64,000 nt of DNA from Diploptera punctata (lineage: Eukaryota > Arthropoda > Insecta > Blattodea > Blaberidae), in NCBI GenBank assembly GCA_030220185.1, contig JASPKZ010004955.1:1550001-1614000 (forward strand), read 5' to 3'. The position numbers and the translations under genes are program-made. Each line of letters starts with the position of its first letter. Positions within the stretch are counted from its first letter, which is position 1. The notes under the pieces are model-generated. The model worked only from the letters and a program-made list of their open reading frames with translations. It did no database searches and was not told the origin of the DNA. Positions 41,799-53,756 of the stretch are shown in pieces.

Positions 41799-41827
41799 AT
41801 ACCAACCAACCAACCAATTTAGTTGAG

Positions 41828-42600
41828 AATGAGGATGATTATCTTTGAAACAAGTCTAAGTAGGAGGATCATGTTTTATGAGTTGAGGTTCAATTTTCTG
41901 ATTAATATTTGTATTCTATTAATTTACATATTTAGAATACGTCTGTGAAAAATGTTCTATATAATTCCTAATAGTTACTTACGCCACAATCAAAAATGAG
42001 CTTGCACTCAAGCTTTAGTGACAGTTACAAGTAAGTTTGATGAGAATGATGAATTCTACCTTACTCATGAAATGCATTTTTTTCAATCCTACTTTCTATA
42101 TAATTTTTTTTAAATTTATGGCTGATTTCTACGATGCAAGGTAAACCTTTAACCTCGTATATAGAAAAATCGCTCTTAAGTCTACCATGTGTTAAATGAA
42201 TAAATGAAGCATCCACTCAGTTGTAGCTGGATATTCATTTATCAATGGATAACTGAATAGTGTAGTGGCATGAAAAATAGCTGGTTTTGCCTTAGTTTTT
42301 AATATATTTCTTGTCGTGCATTAATATGAATGAAATTATGGATATGCCTAAATTCTAGCTCAGATTATTATAATGATGACTTTAAGAAAATAACCCATGT
42401 CCAAAATTAAACCATCAAACTAAAATTTGTCCACCCTATGTCTGAATTAGAATAGTACCAAGTGGAGAAAAATGTAAAAAAAATCAGTACATTTGTATTT
42501 TAAATTGAAGATGCCTTCTTACAACAATATATAGTGCACCTATCACATGTTACATAGTGTTTATTGCTTTTAGTCCAACACTACTTCTCTGTGTATACAT
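41828..42600. other. Intronic sequence, nothing recognised
   Basis: AT-rich, no supported frame. 41850-41880 AAACAAGTCTAAGTAGGAGG weakly echoes the foldback 7 arm, which may once have extended here before the LINE insertion. Confidence 0.4.
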
Positions 42601-43460
42601 TAAGCTATAGTATGGCACAAAGAAGACACCTGGAAGACTACCTGCGTTGGAGGGTCATAAGAAGAATGGAACCTGACCCGTCTCAAGCCAATGTGACCAG
42701 ATTGCATAATATGCATTGGTCTGTTGTTTCATGGATATAGAAGCAGTTTGTAGAGTCCAAAAATGTATTCTGAAAATCATAGCAAGGAAAACCAAGACTG
42801 AAAAGAGATCCATTATTTGGCTCTAAGGTCAAGGCATTACCCACTATGGTATTACATAGCAACTGGCATTTGACATCACAGCAGCCACTGGAACAGTTGT
42901 ATCTAGACAAATAGTTTACAAAAAGGTAAGGCAGAGAGCCATCTATAGTAGAATTTCCTCTCCATTTTCTCAACCTCTAATACAATTAATTAAAATTATA
43001 ATTCCAACATGTCAATTGGACAGTCAGACATGGGGCCAACATTCTCTTCACAGATGAGTCCAGATTCACTCCTCAGAGTGATTCTCAACAAATTCACATC
43101 TGGAGAGAACCTGAAACAGACTATCAACCTGCAAAGATTGTGGAAAGAGGCCAGCATGGAGCTGGATCAATAATGCTGTGGGCAGACATTATAATAACCA
43201 GTCAAACACCTCTCCATGAAGTTATACGGATAAACCAATAATTTTCAATTGCTGCCAGTAATGGTTGTCCTCAAAGAGTACAGGTGGTTGATGTCTTCGT
43301 AAGAATAAAACCATTTATCACATGGATTAAGCTTTTCACTCTCCTGACTTAAAACCTAGAGAGCATGTCTGGGATGGACATGTTACATGTCAGCATCCAT
43401 CAATCAAAGGACTTGCAAGTTGCTATGCAAAAAGAATGGGTGTTAATACTCAAAGTGAGA
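42601..43460 (+). pseudogene. Tc1-like transposase, badly degraded
   Basis: Plus strand. MAQRRHLEDYLRWRVIRRME (42613) and a following DPSQANVTRLHNMHWSVVS are the N-terminal HTH region. VLFTDESR-like sequence (about 43038-43062, read NILFTDESRFTPQS), IHIWREPE and GAGSIMLWADI are catalytic-domain motifs. A worn SPDLKPREHVWD-like stretch (43336-43375) is the site of the third acidic residue. Many stops and frame changes; the terminal repeats are not recognisable. Confidence 0.8.
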
Positions 43461-43767
43461 TTGATATCTAATTGGTGTCAAACTTGTATTACTGCCAGAG
43501 GTGATCACACACCATAGGGAGCAATACTATCCAGTATTGCATGTGTGAACTTGCATACAAATGGAAAAGAAAAAGAGAATTTGTTTTCTGTTATTTCAAC
43601 AAAACTGTTACAGTCTTCAATTTGTTTATTGTTCATATTTAATTATCATCTGATACTATTTGGTGGTAAAATGGACATAGGAAAGAGAAATTTCAGTTTA
43701 TATAAGTGGGGCAGAAATAACTTTTTACATCTTACCTCATAAAACTCCGTGATTTTCACAGGGTCGG

Positions 43768-43792
43768 TTTCAAAAGCCAATTCTATCTTCAG
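43768..43792 (-). ncRNA. Hammerhead-like core, left arm of foldback 8
   Basis: Minus strand: CTGAAGA, T, AGAA/TTTT with loop TTGGC as a short stem II, GAAA, then CCGACC, which is not self-complementary. Core residues are intact but stems II and III are poor. Confidence 0.45.
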
Positions 43793-43807
43793 CCAAAACA
43801 GTTTTGG

Positions 43808-43835
43808 CTGAGGATAGAAGCTATGGCTTTTGAAA
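43808..43835 (+). ncRNA. Hammerhead-like core, right arm of foldback 8
   Basis: CTGAGGA, T, AGAAGC/GCTTTT (one G-U pair) with loop TATG, GAAA, then GTGATCC. Stem II is better than in the left arm. Stem III is unclear. Confidence 0.5.
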
Positions 43836-43975
43836 GTGATCCAGTGAAAATCACAGAGTTTTATGAGGTGAGATGTAAGAAGTTATTTCTGCCTCACTTA
43901 TATATTACTTACATTAATTATTAATTACCTCATAGTGTTAATTCCCATTATAAAAGTTTTATTAAATTTCAGTTT

Positions 43976-44539
43976 GTTTCTTATTAATTTTGGATATCCA
44001 ATGAAGTTCAAAAAATGGTCAAGGCCACTGATAAATTAAAGATATAATTAAATATTTTATAAAATTACAATAATACCAACTATTTTTAAGACAACTCTGT
44101 GGCACAAGTCCTCTTCACCTCTGAGTTCCTAGTTAACATCTCAGTCATTCCATGCGAGATTTGTAGTGGATAAATTAGAGCCAGGGGAAGTTTTTCTTGG
44201 GGTTGTTCCTATTTTCCCCTGCAAAAAACTTCACTCCATCCTTCTTCATACTGGAATCATCAATTTCTTTTAATTTTATTTCTTCTGCCCCTGTGATGGT
44301 GTGACAATTCTGGTCAGCCAACATCAGTGTATAACACAAACCTTTAATAATAGGGGCTGCATCTCGACTTGGCAGTACGCCGGATATGAGTAAGAGGACT
44401 CAACAATATTTTTAAGATGTCTTCATAACTAGAGTCTGAGGATGCAATTATAGAATCACATTAGCACAATTTCATCATGAAGGCATTGACTCATATATTT
44501 GGCCTATTTCAAGGCTGGATGAACCTATGATTAAATGTA
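43976..44539. other. Intronic sequence, nothing recognised
   Basis: Mixed composition, no supported coding frame or repeat. Ends at the TA (44538-44539) that precedes the left end of the next mariner. Confidence 0.4.
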
Positions 44540-44710
44540 CGAGGGTTAAGGCATAAGTCATGGCAACTTTTTTTTTTCTCAAATACCAGCATGGTGGAAA
44601 ATTTTAAATATATACATGAAAAAATGCAAGTAGGAACTATGTGTATGGATATTTAACAATATGCCAACATTGTGCTTTACATATTTAACATCATACTCAT
44701 AGTTGACATG

Positions 44711-45562
44711 TAAAGGTGGGTTGTTGGGTGTGTTGTCCCAAGTTGTAGATATGTGATTGTAATAATTTAAATCACTGTAATTTTGCCACGGCACTGATGA
44801 CTCCAGTCAGGGGAATGAGGAAAAGTTTCTTACACAAACAAATAACGACACTTTGTTAACAGTTAAACTAAAAGTTATTTTATTAAAACTCTCACTTCAG
44901 TTTAGATGAATCTTGTAGATTAATAATTCAAAAGACTCCGGCTTAGGTTAATAATTTTCACTTATAGAAGATTACCATTTTATGTATATAATGGATGACG
45001 AATTCTAACGGTCAATCCTTCAAGTATTATACTTTATTTCCACTTATGGACTATTTGTATTTAAGATGGATGAAATTTATATTACTATATGACCTTCCAT
45101 AACTTCAACACTATTCTTTCAACTAATATCAAGAAAATAAACCACTATTCTCTCATTTCTTAAGGAGTCGTTGCTTAACATGTCTGACCTCCTTCAAGTA
45201 TTGTAGCCATCTTGTTATTCTGTTATAACCTCGAAGTTCTGATTGGTCCAACTGAAAAGGAAGGAGTACTGCTAGCTGACTCCCATCCAATTCGTCCAAT
45301 CCCATTTATTTGTTTATAAAAAAATATCAATTTGAATATTTAAAGTATTTTACATATATTGAATCAGTTAGAAAAACATCTAACTGTATTAACAGTTTAT
45401 ATTGACCAGTTTGAATTTTTTATATACTTATAAAAAAAATTTGAATTCTCTAAATCAATCTTATGTCCATTCTTAATAAAAATAAATATAATTATATTTA
45501 AATATTAAATAAACAAAACAAAAACCCTTATTATTATTATATGGGGATAAATATCCGGTTTT
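44711..45562 (-). repeat. 3' LTR of the gypsy element
   Basis: 852 bp, almost identical to 54379-55246 except for a few substitutions and a shorter ATT run at 45527-45539. Ends TAAAGGTGG (left, plus strand) and CCGGTTTT (right). Just inside, on the minus strand, AGGGGCAATTT is a possible remnant of the polypurine tract. Confidence 0.93.
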
Positions 45563-45806
45563 AAATTGCCCCTGATTTATTTTAATCTTAGCTACAACTA
45601 AGTGTGAGGCTAAATTAAAATAAATCACTTTCCCCAAATATCAAGTTTCTTTCTATACAAGATTCATCTGTATTAGAATCAATACAATGTAATATATCAC
45701 AATTATAATAAATACATGTTACATAATGAAATAAAAGTATTAATTTTACAAAATTAAATGTAATATTTTAAATACACTTTGAAGTATTTGAAATCACCAG
45801 CTACGA

Positions 45807-46542
45807 CTAATTAATAGGAGTCTGAAATGGTTTCAAAAGTTCCTTGGAATATTTTCCAATTTCTTTTCTAGTGTCTATTTCAATCAACTTGTATGTAGTA
45901 TCATTAAAGTTTTTAGATATTTCATAGGGACCTTTATACAATAGGTTCATCCTATGATATTGTTTCTTTAAAGCATTGGATAGTGAAATATCCCTTATGA
46001 GAACTTTGTCTCCAATTTTGGGATTCCACTTCCTTTTATGTCTTTTAACTTTATTGTTGCGCTTTTGTGCGCGACATTCTAACCTTTCAATAACTCTTTT
46101 ACATATTTCCTCGGATGTCTCCGGAATTTGATTTTTATCAATAATGGGTAAAGGTAAATTTGCAATTAACTTGTCAGGTTGTTTACCTGTCATTAGGAAT
46201 ATGGGTGCTTCCCCAGTATTGACATTAATTGAGTGATTGATAACATTCTCTATCACACTGATATGTTTAAACCAGTCTGAATGTTTATGATGGGTCAAAA
46301 TTCTTAACTTGTAGTAATTTCCCTATTAACTCTCTCACAGGGATTACTTTTTGGGTGATATTTACTACAATGGTACAATTTAATTCCCATCGCAGTAAGT
46401 TTGTCTTTAAACTTAGGACTTGAGAACACTGAAGCATTATCACTAAGTAGTGCATCAATAGGTCCATAATTAGGTAAATAATCTCACTATTTTACCTAGG
46501 CAAGCTCTGCTATTTACATTTCTTAATGGATATATTTTTACA
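45807..46542 (-). pseudogene. gypsy integrase, C-terminal part
   Basis: Minus strand from the LINE junction. The first frame reads FVKIYPLRNVNSRACLG and, after a break, ALLSDNASVFSSPKFKDKL with KYHPKSNPCERVNRE, giving the second catalytic D and the E about 35 residues later (DD35E). The frame 46298-45807 is intact over 163 residues and carries the C-terminal domain: GDKVLIRDISLSNALKKQ and LYKGPYEISKNFNDTTYKLI. At least two frame breaks. The two integrase halves are separated by LINE F. Confidence 0.88.
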
Positions 46543-46581
46543 AATTTTGAGAATACTTACTTACTTACTCACTCACTGGCA

Positions 46582-47777
46582 CTATCGAACCCGTAGGTTC
46601 ATGGCCGTGCGGACATAAGCTCTCCATACATCCCTATCCTGAGCTAATGCTTTCCAATCATTCCCTGTATAATCTACTTCCCTCAAATCATAGTTAATGT
46701 TATTATCCCACCTCATTCTTGGTCTACCAACTGGGCGTTTTCCCTCTGGCTTACCTACAAGAAGCTTCCATGCAAATCTTTCATTCCCCATACATGCAAC
46801 ATGTCCTGCCCATCACAGTCTACGAGACTTAACTGTTCTTATTATATCTGGCTTCCTATAAAGACCATGTAGTTCATTGTTATGTAGTCTTCTCCATTCA
46901 CCTGTCTGTTCATCTCTCCTTGGTCCAAAAATTTTCCTAAGTACTTTATTCTCAAATACTTGTAATCTCCTTTCCTCCCTTAAAGTAAGAGTCCATGTTT
47001 CGCACCCATATAATATAACTGGTAGAATAATAGTTTTATATATTTTCAGTTTAATGTTTTTGAAAGGAGTTGGGACATCAAGAGTCTCTGCAATGCACAA
47101 TAGCACGCATTTCCAGAATTGAGCCTATGTTTAATTTCTTTGTGCATTTCATTCCTATTTGTGATTATTGTTCCTAGGTATTTGAATTCAGCCACCTCCT
47201 CAAAATTTCCCTCATTTGTCATTAGCTGTCCATTTCCATTATATAATGAATTTCTACGTGTGACCATATATTTAGTTTTATTGATATTTACTTCCAGTCC
47301 TAATTTCTTAGTGTTACTCAATAGTGTGTGCGTGTTGTCCTTTAGTATCTCCTCGCTATCGGCCAATAATACTACATCATCAGCATAAACTAACAGCTTA
47401 TTAATACCATTGAGTTGTATGCCTTCCTTATTCTCTAAAGAGTTAATGGCATGCTCTAGTACAAAATTAAATAGTAGAGGAGACAGTGCATCTCCTTGCT
47501 TCAACCCATTCTGGATTTCAAAAGTATCCGAGAACTGTTTGCCTACACGCACCCTACTCTTTGTGCCATTTAGACACATTCGTATAAGTCTAACTAACTT
47601 TTTAGGAATTTCGAACTCCAGCAGGATACTATATAACTTCTCCCTTTTAATTGAATCATATGCTTTTTTGAAGTCTACATATAGTTGATGTACAGTACCA
47701 TTATATTCCAATTTCTTTTCTAAAATCTGTCTTATACTAAAAATCTGATGTTGTAGACCTGTTTCTTCTAAATCCAC
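46582..47777 (-). pseudogene. LINE F reverse transcriptase, catalytic part and C-terminus
   Basis: 47777-47046: IFSIRQILEKKLEYNG, HQLYVDFKKAYDSIKREKLY (motif A), GLKQGDALSPLLFNFVLE (B), KLLVYADDVVLLAD (catalytic C) and EFKYLGTIITN. A frame break near 47050-47100 leads to 47106-46813 with ILYGCETWTLTLREERRLQ and NKVLRKIFGPRRDEQTGEWR. 46791-46582 gives KRPVGRPRMRWDNNI and the C-terminus. The catalytic site is intact. Confidence 0.9.
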
Positions 47778-47778
47778 A

Positions 47779-49370
47779 TTAATGATCTCCTAGGATGTCA
47801 TCAATATAGGGAGTAAGTCTGCTTACTAATATATTTGTAAGAATTTTGTACGAAGTTGAAAGTAATAAGATGCCCCTGTAGTTGTTGCAATCAGTTTTAT
47901 TTCCTTTCTTATAAATTGGTACGATAATTGATTCCTTCCATTCATCTGGAAGAGCTTCTTTTTCCCAAATCATACTAAGCAACCAGCGTATCTTGTCCAT
48001 CAATTTTTCTCCCCCTGATTTTATCAGTTCTGCTGGGATCTCATCTGAACCTGATGCTTTATACATCTTCAATTTTTCAATCGCCATTTCAACCTCTAAT
48101 GCATTTGGTTCTGCGACTAGCATTTCTGCTGTCTGTAAATTATCCTCCTCAATGTCCTGTTCTGTATGTACATTTAATAGCTGATTAAAGTAACTTTTCC
48201 ATCTATTTAATATACTCCTGGAATCTGCAATCATATCCCCATTTTCATTCCAAATTATGTTTGTTTTAGCCTGAAACCCTTTCTTCTCTATACTAATTCC
48301 CTGATATAATTCTCTAATGTTCCTATTTTTTGCGTTCATTTCAAGATCATTAATCTTCTCTCTCAAATATTCCCTCTTTTTACTCTTTAGTAACTTGGTG
48401 GTTTCCCGTCTAATACTACCCAATTGCTCTAAATTTACCTCATTTGACTCGTGTAACCATTTCATTTTTGCTAGCTTTCTTTTCTTTACAATGTCGGCAC
48501 ATTCCTCATCAAACCATTTCTTGTTTTGCCTCTTTTTTAAACAACCAATGCTTTCTGATGCTGACAATTTAATAGTATCTCTTATAGCCTCCCATTCTTT
48601 ATTTATATCAGTTTCTTCTTCGTTTGCCACATTGTCATCTGAAGATTCCAGTACTTCAAATCTATTAGCAATTTTGATTTGGTATTCTTGCCGCATTTCA
48701 TCATTTTTCAAGTTTTTTAATTCAAATTTTACAGAATCATCTTTAGCGTTTGTTCCTCTCATAAGCGATAGCCGTTGTCTGATTTTCACTCTGACCAGAT
48801 GATGATCCGAATTGCAGTCTGTCCCTCTAACTGATTTAACATCGATGATGCTACTGTGCCAGCGTTTATCCACTAATACATGATCTATCTGGTTCCGAGT
48901 TTCTCCATCTGGGGATGTCCAGGTGTATTTATGAATATCCTTATGCTGAAATGTTGTGCTCTTAACAATGAGATTCTTCGATGTGGCAAATGTGACTAAT
49001 CTAACCCCGTTGTCGTTACTATCTTCATGAAGACTGAATTTGTCTATTGTTGGTGTGAATATATCTTCCTGCCCCACTTTTGCATTAAAATCTCCTAAGA
49101 CAATTTTCATATGATATCATGAAAGGCTATCAAATAAGCATTCTAATTCTTCATAGAACTCATCCTTGATCTTGTCATCTTTATCTTCTGTGCGGGCATG
49201 TACATTTACAATTATAAAATCATGTTGTTTACCCTTTAGAATTATGTATGATATCCTATCACTAACAAACTTAATATCTCGGATAGCGGATAGGATCCTC
49301 CTTCTGACTAAAAAACCCGTTCCAAATGCAGGTCTTTCTGCACCCCCGTAGTGTAATGCAAAGCTTCCTG
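47779..49370 (-). pseudogene. LINE F endonuclease and RT first part
   Basis: The 5' piece 49370-49117 has ALHYGGAERPAFGTGFLVRR and IIVNVHARTED. After one stop, 49110-47779 (443 residues) gives MKIVLGDFNAKVGQED (metal-binding GDFN), HKYTWTSPDGETRNQIDHVL and NSDHHLVRVKIR (catalytic SDH). Then RT entry EKLKMYKASGSDEIPAELI, ALPDEWKESIIVPIYKKGNK and YRGILLLSTSYKI follow. The frame ends in a TAA stop after GDH where RT continues (CGFRRNRST readable), followed by a frameshift into the next frame. Confidence 0.92.
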
Positions 49371-49384
49371 AATTTTGAGAATAC

Positions 49385-49801
49385 ATCTGATAAAACAAGA
49401 ATATGCTTGTAACCAAATTGTGTAGTAGGCATTTCTCCATGAGTATCCATTACTACTAGGCTATTTACCTTGTTCCTTAATATGTTTTGTGGAACTATAT
49501 CATATTTCACATTTTGACAACTTATGCATGACGAAGTAAACTTTCTCAACTTTCTATCCAAATGTTTAACATAGAAAAAATCACTTATGTTGAGAGCTAA
49601 TTTTTCACAACATGCATGATTTAAGCCAACATGAAAAGTTCTAGATAATGGAACTTCCATATTATTTGGAATTATAACTTTCCATTTTTTTACATTTCTC
49701 CCATGTAGTTTGTAAAGAATATGATCCTTTATACCAGTTTTCTTATCACAATCAATTTCAATTTTGTCATCATTATTTATATGTCTCGCACTATACTTCA
49801 A
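49385..49801 (-). pseudogene. gypsy integrase, N-terminal part
   Basis: 139 residues before the LINE F junction. The HHCC zinc-binding domain reads RTFHVGLNHACCEKLALN and SSCISCQNVK. NSLVVMDTHGEMPTTQFGYK carries the first catalytic D, followed by HILVLSDVFSKF. Continues at 46542 after the LINE. Confidence 0.9.
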
Positions 49802-50674
49802 TCATTGTAACTCTATATCAGATTTTTTATGCTCAACAATGTTTTTCATCAACAATGAAAATTCTTCGTCTCTATACAGTTTTACATTAAACATTACAAC
49901 TTCGTGTTTAGGAGTATGTACAGTTTCTGGTATTTTTCCAACACTTTTCAATCTAGAAAGGAGGTCAGCAAACACATTCTGTTCTCCTATGTGTTTTATT
50001 TCAATATCATAGGAAATTATTTCCATGATCATCCTACTCAGTTTATTATTGGATAATCTACATTTGCTTATAAAACTTAGTGAAATGTGGTCACTATGAA
50101 CAATAACTTTGTTTTTATAAACATAAATTCTGAATTTATTTAGAGCATAAAATATTGCTGTAAGCTCCAACTCTGAAACAGTGTAATTTCCTTCAATGAT
50201 GGTAGTCGAGCGCGAAGCTGTCGACACAACATACTGTTGCCCATCATCGTCAAATTGAGTTAAAACAGCACTGAGGCCAGTTTTACTCGCATCTGTGTAT
50301 AAATGGAATTCTCTGTCCATTTTTGGTCTTTGTAGTGAAATACTATTTGCAAATAACTTCTTAACATATTCAAAAGTAGTTTGATGGTCCTCTGCCCATC
50401 TCCATTTCCTATCTTTCTTCAGCAGCCCTCTCAGCTTACTAACCGCTGAGGCATAGTTGATGACAACCTTCGAATAGTAATTTAAGATTCCTAAAAATCT
50501 TCGAAGTTGTTTCATGTTCTTGTGAAGGAATTTCTAAGATTCCTTGAACCTTGTCTGGGTCAGGAGTAATCCCTTTATTAGAGATCCTATATCCTAGGAA
50601 TTGAACCTCCGACCTAACAAACACGGACTTTTCTAGGCTGACAGTCATTCCACTATTCCTTAATTGAGACAACA
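49802..50674 (-). pseudogene. gypsy RT C-terminus and RNase H
   Basis: 50675-50545 reads LRNSGMTVSLEKSVFVRSEV and QFLGYRISNKGI, the RT thumb. A one-base shift near 50530 moves the reading to 50515-49802, which begins MKQLRRFLGILNYYSKVV and continues with RNase H: REFHLYTDASKTGLSAVL (catalytic D), SELELTAIFYALNKFRIY (catalytic E), VIVHSDHISLSF (catalytic D). The C-terminus KHIGEQNVFADLLSRLKS is the conserved NxxADxLSR end of this domain. Confidence 0.92.
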
Positions 50675-51472
50675 TTAAATCAATATGAGATATATGATTC
50701 TCAAAAATATTATCAATAATAATTGCATCGTCAACATATATAGTACAATGTCTTTAACATCATCAGATAGTACAATATCTAGGGCTCTAAGAAGCGCACT
50801 CCCGCTATTCCTTAGACCGAATGCACACCTGGTAAATTCATATACTTTTCCATTATGTATGAAAGCTGTATAGGGCCAAACTTTGGGGTTTAGTTCTATC
50901 TGCCAAAATGAAGAAGTTAAATCAATAGAACTAATAAATCTACCTGTTTTCATATATTCTATAGATGCTTCAATAGTCTCGGGCCTATAATTATCCTGGA
51001 CAGTAAAAGAATTAGTCCTACGAGAATCTAAACACAGGCGAATTTTGCCATTAGGTTTTAACACCCAGCAAGTATGGTTGGCGTAAGGATAATCAGATTT
51101 CTGTATTATTCCCTGCATTAACATGTCATCTATCATTTGATCTGCCTGCTCTCTAATGGCAATAGGGATGGGCCTACTCTTAATATTTATAGGTGGATGT
51201 TCCATCACCTTAAATGAATATTTAAAACAGTTGCACAATCCTGGCTTCGAAGAAAAAGAACTTTTATTTTTCATTAAGATGTCATATAACATGCCTTTCT
51301 GTTCATTGCTTTTGCCGTGAGTGTCTTTAACCGTTTCCTTTATCATTTGACAGATGTATTTTTCAAATTCGTCACTCTCACAATATAATAGAGGGATTTC
51401 ATCATAAACAGTATTATAAGAGACACATTCTAAATCACAACATTTACATACGACATTGTCGTCAGCACACAA
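50675..51472 (-). pseudogene. gypsy reverse transcriptase, frameshift inside the active site
   Basis: EQADQMIDDMLMQGIIQKSD, WVLKPNGKIRLCLDSRRTNS, RFISSIDLTSSFWQIELN (motif A with catalytic D) and TRCAFGLRNSGSALLRALD (motif B) are all present. At the catalytic YVDD box the frame is thrown by two extra bases in a TATATA run (about 50735-50742), so the protein reads LYMLTM and ends 20 residues later. The downstream part is readable in the next frame. The N-terminal 80 residues include a cysteine-rich CKCCDLEC segment. Confidence 0.92.
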
Positions 51473-51484
51473 CCATTTTCATTA

Positions 51485-52250
51485 TTAAGGCTTTCTTCGC
51501 CCTCGACACTTTTTGTTGGAAGCACAATTAACTGCAATATTATCTTGCATTTGGCATCCACGACCATTTACCAATTCACTTTCCTCATGAACAACAATAT
51601 TCTCCATAAAAATGTGTTCTTCAGCAATGTCACTCTCCTTTTTACTTAAATTCTTATTCTCCTCATATTCATTATCAAATGGGATGACGATTCTCACATT
51701 ATCTTCATTACACAAGGAAATATTCTTACACTCAAAATTTATTATGGCATTATATTGCTCGAACAGGTCGCAGCCTATTAACATATCACAAAACAAATAT
51801 GGAGAAATTAAACATATTGCACTGAAGTAATATCCTCCGATATGTAAATCTAGAAGGCACTGAAGCTTAATTGGCAGTTTCTTCTTGCCTATCGCAAGAG
51901 TACAATACACTCCACATATTCTCACAGTCATTATATTATTCCCTTTGTTGACTAAGAAATTATAAAATTTCTGATCTATTGTTTGTGTTTGAGCAGCCAC
52001 TATCCGCTATGCAAGTAACCTCATTCTTAAAAATATTTGCTTTAATTTTGGGTGGTCGTCCTATGACATTTAATTCTTTATTAGTAACAGGCATAGTATC
52101 CTGATTCTTAGAAATATTCAAATGATTATTCAATATTATGTTATCTCGCTGTCTTGAGGTACATAACTTACTATCTCCTCTCATATTTGCTGGCACAATT
52201 TCTAAATTTTGAAATCTATCAAAGCATCTATTTTGGACCCCTAAGTTCAT
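51485..52250 (-). pseudogene. gypsy protease region
   Basis: 52250-51960 contains KNEVTCIADSGCSNT, the retroviral-type aspartic protease active site (D-S-G). A frameshift close to 52000 moves the reading to 52000-51485 with IMTVRICGVYCTLAIGKKKL and MLIGCDLFEQYNAIINFEC, matching the second half of such proteases. The acidic tail before the RT is not recognised. Confidence 0.8.
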
Positions 52251-52288
52251 AACGATTGAGGTACATTGCGGAGTCTTTAATGTACCTT

Positions 52289-53635
52289 CTATGCGTTTAA
52301 AGCATGAGGTATCCTGTGATTTACTTCGTGGTCATTTTCATTATTAGGTATGTCTTGACTTTGGTTGTGAATAGTTACAGAGTCTATACTATTTTGCTCT
52401 GTCCTATCACTATTCTCATTAATTTGACAATTTTGTTGTCGTTGGAAATACCCTTTATTTTCATTACCATAGGTATTCCTTCTTCTTTTACCTCTACAGG
52501 ATGAAGTCCAATTCCTATTTCTATTATCTCCTACTCTATTAACATCCATATAATTAATTTGTCTTTCATTCCTATTTTCATTACGTTTTAACCATCCATT
52601 CTGGTTATTGTTACTATAATTATTTGTCATCCTATTTTTATTTGGGCTGTTTCTATATTGGACAAATCTATTATGATTATCATTGTTGTTGCCCTGTTTG
52701 AAATTTCTTTCTCTATTCACATTATGATATTCATCATTTCTTTTAGTTATAAAATTACCTTTCTTATTATAGGGCTCTGCCCCTTCCCCAAATAAATTTC
52801 TTCTACTGCATTTATCTACTTCTCTTTTATTCTCTAGTAGAGCTAAAAACTCTAACATTTCAGACACATTTTGTGGTCTGGCTACTATCAAATGATATCT
52901 AATCTCATCTGGGAAGTGATGTGATAACATAGAAATTAAAGTTTTCTCATCTATTGGAGGCTGTAACTATGATGCCATGTTTGCCTTCTCCAAGAAATAA
53001 TTAAGATAACCTTGTTTACCATTGTTGGAGAATTTTCCACTAGTTAGGTCTAACCTAAGTTTGTTTTGCCTTTCTGGTCCCCAGTAGTAACCCAAGAAAG
53101 CATTTTTAAATGTTTGATAAGTCATTGAATCATGGCAAGCTATCTTAAACCAAGACTCTGCATTGTGTTTTAAACTTTTTCTTATGAAGAACATTTTAAA
53201 CTTGTCTTCTATTCCTTTGATTTCGAAGTATTCTTCAATTTCCCTAATGAAATCATTAGGACTTTGGCCTACAGTATCACCAAAATTAGGTAAGTTAATT
53301 TCCCCTAAAAGATTAGCAGGAATTTTACATACATTGTTACTACTACTAGGAGGAGGATCAGTATTAATATTACTAGAATGTCCTGACATAACCTCAATCT
53401 CCTTTTCATTATTTGAATTCTCGCTAGTTTTTAACACATATTTGTTTTCAAGTTCGACAATCTTATTTATCCATCCTTCAACTTGTTCTTTTATAATAAT
53501 TACTTCATTTGTTATCTTTGATTGAAGTTCTTCATTACCTAAGATAACACTTTCTTCGGAAATGTTTAGTCTATCTTCGACTTTAGTTCCTAATTCTTCG
53601 ATTTTATCTTGGCAACTTTGCCTTACCTCAATCAA
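52289..53635 (-). pseudogene. gypsy gag, C-terminal two thirds
   Basis: 53635-52967 (222 residues): coiled-coil-prone N-terminus, then PANLLGEINLPNFGDTVGQS with NDFIREIEEYFEIKGI and AESWFKIACHDSMTYQTFKN, the capsid-like Retrotrans_gag pattern. After a break, 52930-52289 starts MLSHHFPDEIRYHLIVARP and LALLENKREVD, then a long asparagine- and arginine-rich tail (NNDNHNRFVQYRNSPNKNRM). No CCHC knuckle is visible; the basic tail may substitute for RNA binding. Confidence 0.82.
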
Positions 53636-53756
53636 AGATATTTCTGTTTGATTATGTGTGTCATCAACCTTTTCATTACATTTTTCTATCTCATTTTTAC
53701 AAATATCTATTTTATTTTCACAATCTTTGGCTATTTTTACTATTCTCTGTTCCAGT

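Larger units (their letters stand above)
37887..41815 (+). mobile_element. LINE E (EN-RT-RNase H), near full length
   Basis: 3.9 kb bounded by the 12-bp duplication AATTTAGTTGAG at 37875-37886 and 41816-41827. The 5' region (37887-38147) includes an AAATAGTCCCCCATTCGG block also found at 16563-16848. It encodes an endonuclease, reverse transcriptase, RNase H and C-terminal zinc-binding cluster, and ends in an ACCA-repeat tail (41799-41815). The domain order with RNase H suggests the I/R1-type group. Two frame breaks in the RT make it inactive as is. Confidence 0.93.
43700..43963. mobile_element. Foldback element 8 with 12-bp target duplication
   Basis: Flanked by AAATTTCAGTTT at 43688-43699 and 43964-43975. 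Arms of about 100 bp meet at a centre near 43799 with almost no loop. Each arm contains ATCTTACCTCATAAAACTC or complement. The right side carries the outer box CCTCATAGTGTTAATTCCC, complement of the CACTATGAGG box. A hammerhead-like core lies in each arm. Confidence 0.88.
46557..49370 (-). mobile_element. LINE family F, inserted in the gypsy integrase
   Basis: Bounded by a 14-bp duplication AATTTTGAGAATAC at 46543-46556 and 49371-49384. The 3' end at the left has a TTAC/CTCA-repeat tail (46557-46574). The endonuclease is cut at its N-terminus, so the copy is slightly 5' truncated. It belongs to the LINE group commonly mis-annotated in insects as craniofacial development protein-like or endonuclease-reverse transcriptase. 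It has the same orientation as the gypsy element. Confidence 0.93.

Noticed and set aside
45563..45806. Envelope gene of the gypsy element
   Set aside because: Only about 240 bp lie between the integrase stop and the 3' LTR, with no coding frame.
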